Below, one piece after another: positions 1-11,000 of a stretch of DNA of 64,000 nt (its first letter is position 1; each line of letters begins with the position of its first letter). The translations under genes and the position numbers were made by a program. The notes beneath the pieces are model-generated. The model was given only the letters and a program-made list of their open reading frames with translations, was not told where the DNA came from and searched no databases. This DNA is from Pagrus major (lineage: Eukaryota > Chordata > Actinopteri > Spariformes > Sparidae), in NCBI RefSeq assembly GCF_040436345.1, contig NC_133232.1:30043815-30107814 (forward strand), read 5' to 3'.

Positions 1-1437
1 TGAGTAATTGGGTCATGATTTCTGTAAAGAGACGTTGCTGTTGAGCTCTTTTAAAATGTATTGTACAGTGACAATTTTGCCATTGTCAAAAGGGTCGCCA
101 ATAGTCTTGCTCGTGCCCAGGACAAGATGATCTCCAAAGGCACTCCCAGAAGATTACTTTAATGGTTAGAGATTATTTTATGACCCAGGACAGCGTCTGG
201 GTGTTCCCCGCTGTTGGCGGCCCATGTTGCGAGCGCCACAAGCCGAGTGCAATCTAGCTTCATTACATTCAAGAAAAAGCAGACGACAATCTCATGGTCT
301 CCAAAACTCGACAACAATGTAGATGGATAAACGGCTCTATAGGTAAGGGGACAAAGATGCCTTTTTGATTTGGGAATGAACACTCCCTTTAATTGCTGTT
401 CCTAATAGGATGGTTACAGAGACTGTGCTTCCTGTACAGATGTGTGACTCTGTCTCATCACATGTTCACTGTTGAGATTAACATTATTGCTGTTCCTGTA
501 CTTTAAATGGTTCTCATTAAGTACCACATACTCTCAATTCTCTCAATAGCTTCAGTGAGCACTTACTGGTGGGTTTGATCTCGTTTGTCTCGTCTCCAGA
601 CCATTGTGTGTATTGTTTTTTGAAAGGTTGTTCTATGCAATTACTGTTGTTGCAAGTATTGTAATGCTTTGTTTTTCTAGACACTCTGTACTTTGTGTTT
701 GGTATGGTCATTCTTTTATTAAAAATTTAATATAAGCGCTGTATTTGACATCAATTACCATGAGACATGGAAAACCGCACGGCGCGACCTGCATGTTCCC
801 TCATTCATACAGGAAAATCCACCAAGGCAGGCTTTTCCACGCTGCCTTCAGCACATGTACGGCTCAGGAATTTGTAGGTTGCTCAGATTCGGTAGCAAGA
901 AAACCCTTCACAGGATGGAAGAATGACTAGAATAGATGACATCCTGTGAGAGTCTGCCTCTGCATCTGTACACACCTCCATAGAGATTCACACTTTCCAT
1001 GCTGTGCAGCTCCACCACGACAGTGACATGTGAAACGCACTGCCACTGTAAAGTTTTGTGATGTCTCAGGTGCAAACGTTTAAATGTGCACAGCGCTGCA
1101 TTTTGCTTTTGGTGGGTTGGTGGGTAGAAGCTTTCATATTACTCACTACATTACTCAAGTTCTTTTTCAACCTTCATATTAGTCACCAGACGTGTTAAAG
1201 ATGCTCGGACCTGTGGGTTTACAGTTTATCCAGTCACTAAATGTAAAAAACGGGTCAACGGTTCATTTTAACAGGACAGTTGCAGTGTTTTTTCATGTTG
1301 ACTATGATTCCTGAATACTGGACATTACATGTATAATTCAAACTATATTTCAGCCTTCATAATGCCTTTTCCTACTGTTGGTATAAATTCAATCTTATAC
1401 AGAATGAAAATCAGCCGGTACTCCTGAGTCTTGCTCA

Positions 1438-1582
1438 AGTTGTGTAATCCATCATAGTGAATGATTCATTTGTGTCAGAGTGTTACAGTCATGGTGAGAA
1501 TTAAATCAGTCTGCGTTCAAACTCTCCCAGTGTGACAATAAAGAGCAGAAATGAAAGCTTTTTCCTGTGATAGATTACACAA
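1438..1582. repeat. Imperfect inverted repeat (hairpin)
   Basis: The segment GTTGTGTAATCCATCA near 1439-1454 is the near-complement of the segment around 1567-1583 (GATAGATTACACAAC). The arms are about 25 bases with a few mismatches, separated by about 100 bases. It could be a small foldback element or chance secondary structure. Confidence 0.45.
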
Positions 1583-2121
1583 CTCACGTAAGTTTCAAGA
1601 GTTTGATAAATGATTCATGGACCATGTGGAAATTAAATGTAAATCAGTGGCTGCCTGGAAAAGAAGAAAGACCAAAGTGGAAAGTCTGCAGTTTGATTTG
1701 AAAAATCGCCAACAATAAAAGGTGTTTTTGTTTTGTAATTAAGAAGTTAATTAAGGAATTTTCCTTCAAATAATTGCCTCTAAAAATAGATGACCTCTCT
1801 TCTAACATTGAAAATAAAAATGCACCCTGATGCAAATGTTTCTTTATGTACACCATCAAACTTTTCACCATGGCGGAGTCTAAATGTCCTTCTCCAGCAG
1901 TTAATCTACATTTTTAGTGGTCTTGTTTATTGTGGCTTAGCTTTCATGAGAAAATGCATCATTGCTATGTGGTTTCCTGCGTCCTAGAAATGTGAAACCA
2001 TCCTGTTACGTACAGTGCTACAGTGCAGAACGCAGCAGGTTTTTCGATTAACAGAACATAAAAAAGTTTTATATTTATACTACATAGTCGCGCATCGAAG
2101 ATCATTTCGGGGATGTCAGTG

Positions 2122-2295
2122 TTAAAGGTGTACTATGCAACATTTTTTACAGGCCTATAAACAAAGACAGACATGAGCTTTAGATGTACTTATAAGCCAC
2201 GTGTTTACATTTGTAATGTAAAAAAATAAGAGTTAAGGTGGGGTGAGTGTATAACAAAAAATTGTTACAATAAAAGTTACATAGTGCAGCTTTAA
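2122..2295. mobile_element. Small MITE-like DNA element
   Basis: About 174 bases bounded by imperfect terminal inverted repeats of about 20 bases: TTAAAGGTGTACTATGCAAC on the left, and the complement of TTAAAGCTGCACTATGTAAC on the right. No coding capacity. The ends resemble a non-autonomous DNA transposon family common in fish. Superfamily not determined. Confidence 0.6.
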
Positions 2296-2767
2296 TACTG
2301 GTGATAAATCTTTTTTTTTTTTTTTTTTTTACCATTTAAGATATTCTACATTTTCATGCACGTATGCATGTGTAGATGGGTAACCCAACACATATGTGAT
2401 CCTTTAGATAGTTTTAGTCAAATGTGTGTATCTCCTTTACTTCTAACCAACTCATGAAACCTTCCACGTGCAAGACAAACTGAAGAGAAGAGAAAAAATG
2501 TTTTAGATTAAATATCAAAATTTCATTTCACAGCCATTTACATCAATAAATACAGAACAAACGTTCACAATACTGACACAGAAATACGACTAAATTATAT
2601 CTGATTTAATAAATTATAGTTTAGGAAAGTGGTATTTGTCTCTGAAATCCACTGAAATTAGTTTGATTATTGATCCAGTCTATTAAACAGTGTTCTCAGT
2701 AGCTTCCATCCACTTCAAGAGCTCTTGCTCTTGAGTTTAGGTCCGTGCACGTGCTCACATTGGAGTC

Positions 2768-4263
2768 CTACAGTTTGTACATCCCAAAGGTTGTAGATCC
2801 GTCTTCGTAGTTCACCAGTGAGGGGTCTTGTACCCAGACACTGAGCTGGTTTCCTTTCTCCAGACTGATCACCTCTCCCTGCGAGGCCGTGCACATGCGA
2901 GGGATCGTCCCAGACCCGCTGCGGCTGTCCAGGTTGCAGAAGGCCTGCATCACATTTTTCTCCTCTCCTGTCACGCTCTCCTTCAGCTTGATCCTGCTGG
3001 CCAGGGGGCGCTGAGGGTCCCCCTTGGAGAAGGCCACCCTGGAGTAGACATAGTAGTCACCAGGCTGCTCGATAGTCAGCCAGCTCTTCTGGTAGTAGTT
3101 GATGCCCCTGAAGGTTGAGTGTTCAGTGTCCCACTGAAGATAATTCGCTGGAGAGACAGAGGGACATGTTTAAACCACATAATCTATTCAGATAGATTTT
3201 TGGCTACTCATCATTGTATTTTTGAAAATTAAAAATACGACAATTTTGTAGTTTCTTACATGGAGGTTTCCCTGATGGTGGTTGCTCAATTGCCATGCGT
3301 GCCAAGATTTTATAAGAAGCTTCCTGCTTTTCTGATGCACGATAACTCACTGGAGAAGAGAAGAAACATCTGGTCAGACATTGTTGAGACTGAATTTTTC
3401 AAACATACTTAATGTATAAGATTAATTTCTGGTAGAAATAAAGGAAATGAATTTACTTTGTCCTTCAGCTGTGCGAGATCCTCCCTGTAGGAATGAAAAA
3501 AGAAGAACATCAGAGAACAGGCAGATGTTGAATGTAGATTTTCTTATGATAATGATTTCAGTATAAAGTAACACATCTTTCTGTCTCTGCCCACATAATG
3601 CTCGTCTTGCAACAAGACAGCATTGTGCTGTGAATATCACACCTGACGTGTTTGTTCAAGTGCATTTCCTGTACACTGTAGTTTCACTGACCTGTTATAT
3701 TTATGCACAGAGTAAAGTATGTGAACCAAACAGATCTTTTTCAATACTCAACTTCAATACAATTTTAACAAATGCAGTGAAGAATACTTTGGCTTCATGT
3801 TTTAGAATGAAACTTAATAAATCTGGCATTAAATTAAAAGATCTGTTTAAAAGTTTTATCATTTTAAAAACTCAATTTTTAAGTTTACTTTATTTTTGAA
3901 ATAACAATTTTCTTTAAGCCATCCCTTTTACACAGTAGATGAAAAAGTAAAATATTTTAACTTGTAATGGCTTGGAGGATTGCTGTATAATTACTGCAAT
4001 AAAAGATTCAGCAGCACCAATTATAAGTACATCTAAATGGCACTTAGTAAAAAAAACTTTACCATTGCGTCTCTCTGGTACAGGTAGATGAATCCACCGA
4101 CGTACAGGAATAAATGCAGCAATGCCACGCCGACCAAAAACCTGATGAGAGACTTGCTGTGGCCTCCTGATGGAAGTGGAGCCTGGAAGAGGACCGGGTC
4201 GGACCTGTTGAGGCGCGGAGGCACCGGCGGTGCAGAGAGGCTGGTCTGGTAAGTGTTGATCAT
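2768..4263 (-). CDS. cd40lg: CD40 ligand (TNF superfamily member 5)
   Basis: A type II membrane cytokine on activated T cells that engages CD40 on B cells and antigen-presenting cells. Four coding exons on the minus strand: 4263-4063, 3484-3457, 3349-3260 and 3147-2768. All junctions are GT-AG and the phases agree (0, 1, 1), giving 232 residues; human CD40L has 261. The N-terminus MINTYQTS resembles mammalian CD40L. One hydrophobic membrane segment lies at about residues 40-61. Exon 2 is only 28 bases and encodes stalk. Exon 4 carries the TNF-homology domain, with a Cys pair (AFCNLD and RMCTAS) and the C-terminal FGMYKL that matches the FG-x-x-KL ending of the family. The neighbouring vgll1 and adgrg4 support orthology with the human Xq26.3 gene. 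Another TNFSF member is possible but less likely. Confidence 0.88.
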
Positions 4264-4410
4264 GGTGGAGAGGAGGAGTGGTGAAACCTAGAGAGGCCTA
4301 GCGCCCGTGACATCCCATGCACTTCTGAACTGCTGCTCTCTCAAGCAGCTGAGTTTTTCTCTTGCTGCTTCCTGGAAGCTTTGAACTTTTTTACATGCAG
4401 TACTGTGACC

Positions 4411-4416
4411 TTTATA
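4411..4416 (-). promoter_or_regulatory. Candidate TATA box of cd40lg
   Basis: TATAAA on the minus strand, about 150 bases upstream of the cd40lg start codon. This spacing would suit a short 5' UTR. Seen by motif only; no transcription start evidence. Confidence 0.35.
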
Positions 4417-4822
4417 TGTTCATGGGTGTATGTGTGTATTGTCGAACATTTTTTTTTGCATATCCTCCTTCCTCTGTGTGTGGTATGTGCTTTTTAGAAA
4501 TGTCACCGATGCCATGAGGTCAGTGTGTGTGTTTTTTGCCAGTGATAAACAAATTCCTGTGAGGGTTTAGTTTATCATGTAGTATGACAAAAAGTACCAT
4601 AATAGTATTTTTTAGGTAGGACCCAATAGACCATCCCAAATGCCATATGTATCAAGTTTTCAATGGTATTTCCACACAGTTTGGATGTGTGCAAATACCG
4701 CAGCACAAATGCAAATATGATTTCGAGAAATAATTCAGTTCCTGCACATTTCCCTCATCGAAATCAGTGTCATGGGTCAGTGACACCTAAAGAAAAGCTG
4801 GCTGTATGACTATGAAGTGTTG

Positions 4823-5160
4823 TTAAAAGCACCCAAAAGTCAGAACTGAGTAAAAGTAAAGATATTTTGTTATTTTGGAAACAGTGGAAGTCATGCATAC
4901 AAAAAGTACTTGAGTAAAAGTCTTAAAATATCTGATATTTAGTGTACTTCAGTATCAAAAGTAAAAGTTAAATGATTCATATATTTACATGCAGCGTTGT
5001 ATAAAGTACCTAAAAGTCATATTTGAGTAAAGGTAAAGATATGGTGTGCTATTACTACTTTTACTACTATACTACTACTATATTATCTGAGATTTCATGA
5101 ACTTTAGTATCAAAATGTACAAGCAAGAGTAAATTATCCATATATTGACATGTATGTATA
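4823..5160 (+). repeat. Two adjacent copies of a dispersed fish repeat
   Basis: The motif series AAAAGTCA, GAGTAAAAGTAAAGATAT, TTTAGTATCAAAA and ATATTTACATG occurs in the same order at about 4823-4980 and again at about 4988-5160, with substitutions. Related fragments, with a different part of the same repeat, are seen at about 22690-22860 and 41770-41930. Non-coding. Probably derived from a non-autonomous DNA transposon. Confidence 0.5.
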
Positions 5161-5956
5161 GTGTATTATGTACCGTATGCTATGGGTCAACTGATTATCA
5201 GATTTGATAATCATAATTTTTCTGATGATCAGAATCCGTTTTTTCTGATCATTTTTTCAGTTTTTATTCAGTTTTTATTCAACAATTAATAAATTAATTT
5301 AAAAATGCACTGCTACGCTGGAGTAAAAAGTTGCATTCTATCACTGATGACCAAACGGTCACCAAAAGTGTTTTGATTCTTGCTGTAATCTTGCTGAATT
5401 CAATTCTACTTGTTCACTAAGACACATGAGGGGGTCTCCTTGAACCGCAGTATATGTAATTCTGCTTGGTTGTGGTGACACGATGCTTGGAATGAGACCC
5501 ACTAATGCTTCATGCTGAACCCACACAGCCCGATGAGGCTACTGTGAAACGTTTTTCATGTGGCATATTCCTATAGTAGGTCACAGTGCATTGCATGAGA
5601 CCGTAATGCAACTTAGCAGATGCAACCATGTTGTTGTCGCGCAACGGTTTCGGCTGCACGAGGTTGCTAAATAGTTTGTTAGTTCTACCCTTCAGCAGGT
5701 CAGTTCAGCGTTTATATTTTATTTAACGGGTATTACACTTGTGATCTTTACTGCCGCTTCCTTTTCTATTGACAACCAACGCAATACTGGAAATACTCAC
5801 AGGATGAGCAGAAAACCCACCCAGTGTTACTGTTACAGCTGAGACAGCGGGGCTGGTTTTGTTTTTACCTTATGAGTATCTGTTTGTGTGTGTCATCATA
5901 GCAAAGTTTCATCCTGGAGACACCTATCATAGTCGGAACAACCACAGAAGCATTCT

Positions 5957-6302
5957 AAGTGCTGTATCGTAGGCAACTGGACCTGTTTCAGTTTCTTGAA
6001 GATGTCTCACCTTTCATCCAAGAGGCTTCTTTAGTTCTAACTAACTGGAGGGGAGTTTGCAGGCTTTTAAACTCTGTGTGGGTTTACAGCCATTCACACC
6101 TGGGCTCACCTAGCCCTAGCAACCCACATGAAGGCCGGTTGGGTCGACAACCCACAAGTGGCCCTAACGACTCTGAAGCTCAGAGCACACACGCGTCCAT
6201 AACGACTCTGTACGGACACAGAGTTTAAAAGCCTGCACTCCCCTCCACCATGACAGCGTTACATGAAACGAGTCCAGTTGCCTACGAAACGATACAGCGC
6301 TT
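5957..6302. mobile_element. Foldback element, long copy
   Basis: A 346-base palindromic element. The left end GTGCTGTATCGTAGGCAACT is the complement of the right end around 6273-6302, apart from a small insertion. Internal blocks (about 6056-6082 and 6217-6244) are complementary as well. No transposase. A shorter related copy lies at 19914-20045, on the other side of the opsin gene. Confidence 0.65.
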
Positions 6303-7405
6303 GGAATTACCATGACCCGATGACTGAGAACCTCCATCAACATACCGCAGAAGCAGTTTTGAGTGTTTTGCCAGGTGTCTGTTTAGTCACCATGATAGCG
6401 TCACAACTGTGAAACATACAGTCATGAAATTTTTGGCCAGTGTTCCTCAAACTCTTTATGCCATGTACCAACTTGGAAAAAATTAGACTCTCCAAGTACC
6501 ACCAATATGACGTTGAAATACATACATTGACAGAGGCCTACTCTGTTCAGCTCACTGTTCACTACTAATGTTAGCAGGTGCTGTGGACGCTTCGATTGCG
6601 CTCAACTTCAGTTTCAACAGAGTTTCTCAAAAATATTTTCCTCCTGCTCCACACTTCTCTTCCCGATAGTTCCTGTTTGGATCCACGTTTGCAGTGTTTT
6701 TGTACGTTTTCATACACTTATCTTGCCATCACAGTTTGAGTTTAGCTTGTAACTAATTGTGGATGATGTCTGTACACATGACATACATGAACATGGCTAC
6801 ATATAGCAAAACATATTTTCATTACAAATACTGCAGTATTTAGATTGGTATTATGTTCTTAAATGAACATATTTCATTTTCAAACTAGAATTCCCGCCTC
6901 TGCGCACCAGTCAAGTTGCCCTTCCTGAACTATGGCGTTGAATAACGGGTAGAACATTTTTTGCAGAGCGGGATGGATGGACGATCCAAAAAAACATTTC
7001 TGGGATTCCTCTGCGGACCACTAGAGGGAGCTTGCGCACTGCACACTATGTATGCTGTACACAGTAAGAGTGTTATTAGAGTATAAAATAGAATAAATGT
7101 ATGCATTTGTATTAAAGCCAAAAAAGATTCTTTATTTCTCAAAATAAAATACAAAAAATCCTCCACAAAAGAAAATGAATGCTGCCAAATAACACATGCA
7201 GTCCAGCAAAGCAATGTTAATTATTTCATGTACTTATGTATACAACATATGGTAATGTATCCACCAAGAGGAGACTGCAGACGTACATTAAAATGGCATG
7301 TGTCACTGCCTCTAGTGGTTAAACATGTTCTCAACTGTTACACAAAGTATTCATAGAGGAGCAAGAGACAATTTTCTTTTCCAGTGATCCACTTTCTTAG
7401 TCTGG

Positions 7406-7616
7406 AATTATTTTCTTTCCCGTGTTGATGACTTGCGATCTGGTGGGGAAATAAAGTATGAATAATCTTCAAGAGAGATAAAAAAAAAATCCCACTTATT
7501 TTCACACATTTTCACAGATGGAAACAAAATTTGAGCAACTTAGAAACATTATCATGGCAAAACTTTTTTCCCCCCCACCAGATCGCAAGTCATAAACACA
7601 GGGAAGAAAATAATTT
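7406..7616. repeat. Long near-perfect hairpin
   Basis: Arms of about 43 bases (7406-7448 and 7574-7616) are reverse complements with about three mismatches, around a loop of about 125 bases. The core ACTTGCGATCTGGTGGGG is perfect in both arms. It lies downstream of the opsin stop codon and could be part of its 3' UTR. Confidence 0.7.
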
Positions 7617-8033
7617 AGATTAGATTTAGGAAATAAATTACCAGAAATTAAAAAAATCTCACTTACCCCTCAAGGCTTCCATATCTAACTGATGAGTGTG
7701 TTGCACCCTGCATGTTATTTTTCTATAAACTACCAAATACATTCATTGTTTTGCATGCTCAGAGTCTTTAACTTGGTCAAACCTGCACACATTCACTCAG
7801 AACATGTACGCTGACACTCGCATGTGTAGAAGGTCAGCACATGAACCACACGGCACTGAGTTCACATTCAAATGTTAAAGAGTTGGCGGTGGGTGACATT
7901 CATCTCCATATCTAAAATCAAGAGCAGGGTGTTGAGAGAAAAAGGGAAATTTTGTGTCTTTCAGTTGCAGATTCTGGACAGTAATTCAGAAACATTTTAA
8001 CAGTCTGTCAGATGAAAAATCGATGACAAGCTT

Positions 8034-11000
8034 TCATGGAGTGTAGTGGACGACGAGAGTGTGGCGGTCGTTGTACCGGCTGCCGAGGGCGGCGCTTCTG
8101 AGGATCTGAGGTTGTGAAAAGCTGAGGGAGGCTTGTCTGTGGACGGGGAAGAAACCAGACAACTGTGTCCTCCTTATTGGCTGCTCCTCTCCGTGAACAG
8201 ATTGTGGTTCCCCGCTGCACTTCACAAAGGCCACGAAGCATCTATAAAACTGTGGAAAAGTAGAAGAGACTATGATCATTTTCCCATAAGCATGACTCTG
8301 GTGATTTCAAGCTTTAAAGACACAAATTCAACATTTGTAGACGTCTATGTAGGTTACATTTAATAATTGTTTCAACAGCATTAGACAGCTCAGACAGGAG
8401 TATGCCATTTCTTGGCTGAACGCATGTGTGACCATCAGTGAAAGTGACAAATCATGTTTTCTTAATGTCATAGCATATCGACCTGGGGAAAAAGACACAT
8501 GGGAGAAGTTATCTTTATCTCCTGGGTTTCTGAGTCCTTTACGCAAAGCACTCAGCCACGACAACTTGCTCTAGGTGTGGCTCTGAGATCTTTTCATCAC
8601 CCTAACCAAGTGTTTTTGGCGCCTAAACCTAACCACTTTGAGGGTTTATCATTAGTAGCTGTGTCCTGTAGCTATCATGTGTCTGCAGATAGACCTATTT
8701 GTCGAGTTGGGCATCACAGCTGTTGCCATCTTGGTTTTATGGAGCCGGAAGTGACCAAAAGGGTGGAGCTGGGGAGGATATCCTGATTGCATCTGAATGA
8801 GAACAGTTGGTAGCAACTTGTCAATCACAAGGAAGCCTGAAAGCATACCCGGCTTTATTGTCTGTTTTACTCTAAACTGGACGATAATTTACTAAATTAA
8901 CTTCATGCTGTGTTGAAGGAGACTTGAAACTAGCAACTGAGACCATAAACTCATGAGGAAACTGTTTACTGAGGTTATAAATCAAGTGAGAAGTAGGGTA
9001 CATACAACAGGACATCTTTTTTTTTAAACCCGTTGAGTCGCCCCCTGCTGGCCATTAGAAAGAGTGCAGGTTTAAGCTGCACTTCTGCCTCAGCTTCACT
9101 TTTTCAGAGCAGAAAACTTTCAGAGCAGAAAACTGCATGTAGCACCTGTGAAGTGGTCCTGAGGAGACACTGAGAGTGACAATAAAATAACAGACTGAGC
9201 TGCATCCTCAATCTGACAGAAGCCTGAGTACCATCGAGTTCCCCTCTGTGGATGTCACTGTAATTTACTCCCTACTTTATATTTAGACACAGCTGAGCAG
9301 ACATTTGAACCAACAAGTCTTCGTAACAATTCAGTCTAGTAATCCTGCACTCTGTTCTCACCTGGTTGTTGAGGAAAATGTAGATGATGGGGTTGACGAC
9401 AGTGCTGAACTTGGCCAGGATGGAGGGCACCACACTAGCCATGGGCGTGACCAGTCCCGACCTGCCGAAGGTGGCCACCAGCGCCATGATGCCGTAGGGC
9501 ATCCAGCAGAGCATGTAGCAGGACACCATGGACGATACCATCACCAAAATGTGCTGCTCTCTGCGCTGAGCTGCCAGCAGATTGATCTTACCCACCTGGA
9601 GATGTGAAAGAGGAGCAGAGGAACAGGCACGGAGGTTAAGGGATTTTAGATTTTGGGATATTTTGCTTCTGTAAGATGTCTTTACTTTACTTTTGTTCAG
9701 ATTTATTTTATGGACACTCATGGAAATTAGTTCATATTTCATATTTAAGGCATCATTTGCATATTTAAGTAGTGTCTGATTAAAACGAAAATAAATTAAT
9801 AAAAAAATGTTGGAAGGAAGTTTTCTCAAAATGATTCTTGTCTCATACTCTTAGCCAGAAATCTCCACTTCAGTAACACTTACATACACCAAACTTTCCC
9901 GTTTTACTCCTACTATCTATATTCCGAAGGTTTTTACCGAGGGGTTTGTTCATAAATCATTCATAGCCTGATTATATAACATTCTATTTCTGGAAACATG
10001 GCCAAAATAGATTATTTATGGCCGTTCACAGTAGTTTTATGATTTATAGAGCGATAAAAGAGATATCCAAAATTCCCTTGATTAAAACTTTTGACTCTAC
10101 ACTGTAAATTTGAAAAGCTTTAGTCTTTAAAACCTCAGAATTACCAAGTAAAGTAGACCATTAAATTTAGGTGGAACGAGCTTAAAAGTTTTAACAACTC
10201 AATTAGTCTACCAATATGTCGACGAAATGAAACATGAATTTTATACCTGGTGTTCAGATTTCTGTTCTGGAAATGTACGCAAATGAGTGCACATTTATTT
10301 AGATGATGCTTTTTGTATATTCAAATGTACAATTTCAGTAAACTTAATGTAACACTGTAAAATCTGACAAAGTGACTTTACTTTAAAACATTGAGGAAAC
10401 CTCAGAATTACAAAGTAAATTAGACCAATAATTTAAAGTTTTTAAAACCTATTAGCTGGTACAACTTAAATTCAATAGTCTGCTTTACTCAGTACTTCTC
10501 AGGTAATTTGTAATTGGTATAATTAAAGAAAAGGCATTCATCTGTGTCATTTCCGACACAGAGTCCCTGAGGCTGTCAGGCCGTTGGAGCCTGGTTGGAG
10601 AGGCAGACAAGGTATTTTTTTTTTTAAGCCTTACCCGCAGGCAATTCTATGTTTTATTTGTTTTTCCAGTGCCATGTTTCGTTGGATCCATCACCTGAAA
10701 TGTTCTGTGATTGATTGAACCCACTCTGTAACCCACTAAAAAACTGGATATGTTTTTCTTTAGTGCCATCAAGTGGTAGAATCATAAAAGACACACTCAT
10801 GAATCACACCTGGGAGCGTCACGAAGAAGAAATGGGCTGAAGGTATATGTGACCACCACACATGCTCTGACGTGTTTCATTACCTCCTTCCTGCTGTTTT
10901 CTCCTCGGCTACTGAACTGCTGTGGCTGTGGGGCTAAATTTAGCTCAGATAAGCCGAGAGCCGTATCTGGTCTGTGGTGACCGTCACCTCCTCGGTATTG

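Larger units (their letters stand above)
1..2767. other. Intergenic, no gene found
   Basis: No exon with both splice signals and an extended open frame was found on either strand. A possible plus-strand poly(A) signal AATAAA lies at 1537-1542. In human the gene after CD40LG is ARHGEF6, convergent with it, so this stretch may hold the 3' UTR or downstream flank of a plus-strand arhgef6 lying to the left; that is inference from synteny only. A poly-T run lies near 2311-2331. Around 180-260 there is a GC-richer block resembling a dispersed fish repeat. Confidence 0.5.
4264..8033. other. Intergenic, repeat-rich, no gene
   Basis: Between cd40lg and the opsin (both minus strand). It contains two adjacent degenerate copies of one dispersed repeat (4823-5160), a foldback element (5957-6302) and a long hairpin (7406-7616). 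Part of it must be the opsin 3' UTR; a possible AATAAA on the minus strand lies near 7130. No protein-coding exon recognised. Confidence 0.55.

Noticed and set aside
9305-9607. 100-codon plus-strand open frame
   Set aside because: Antisense shadow of opsin exon 3; His- and Asp-rich with no family resemblance.
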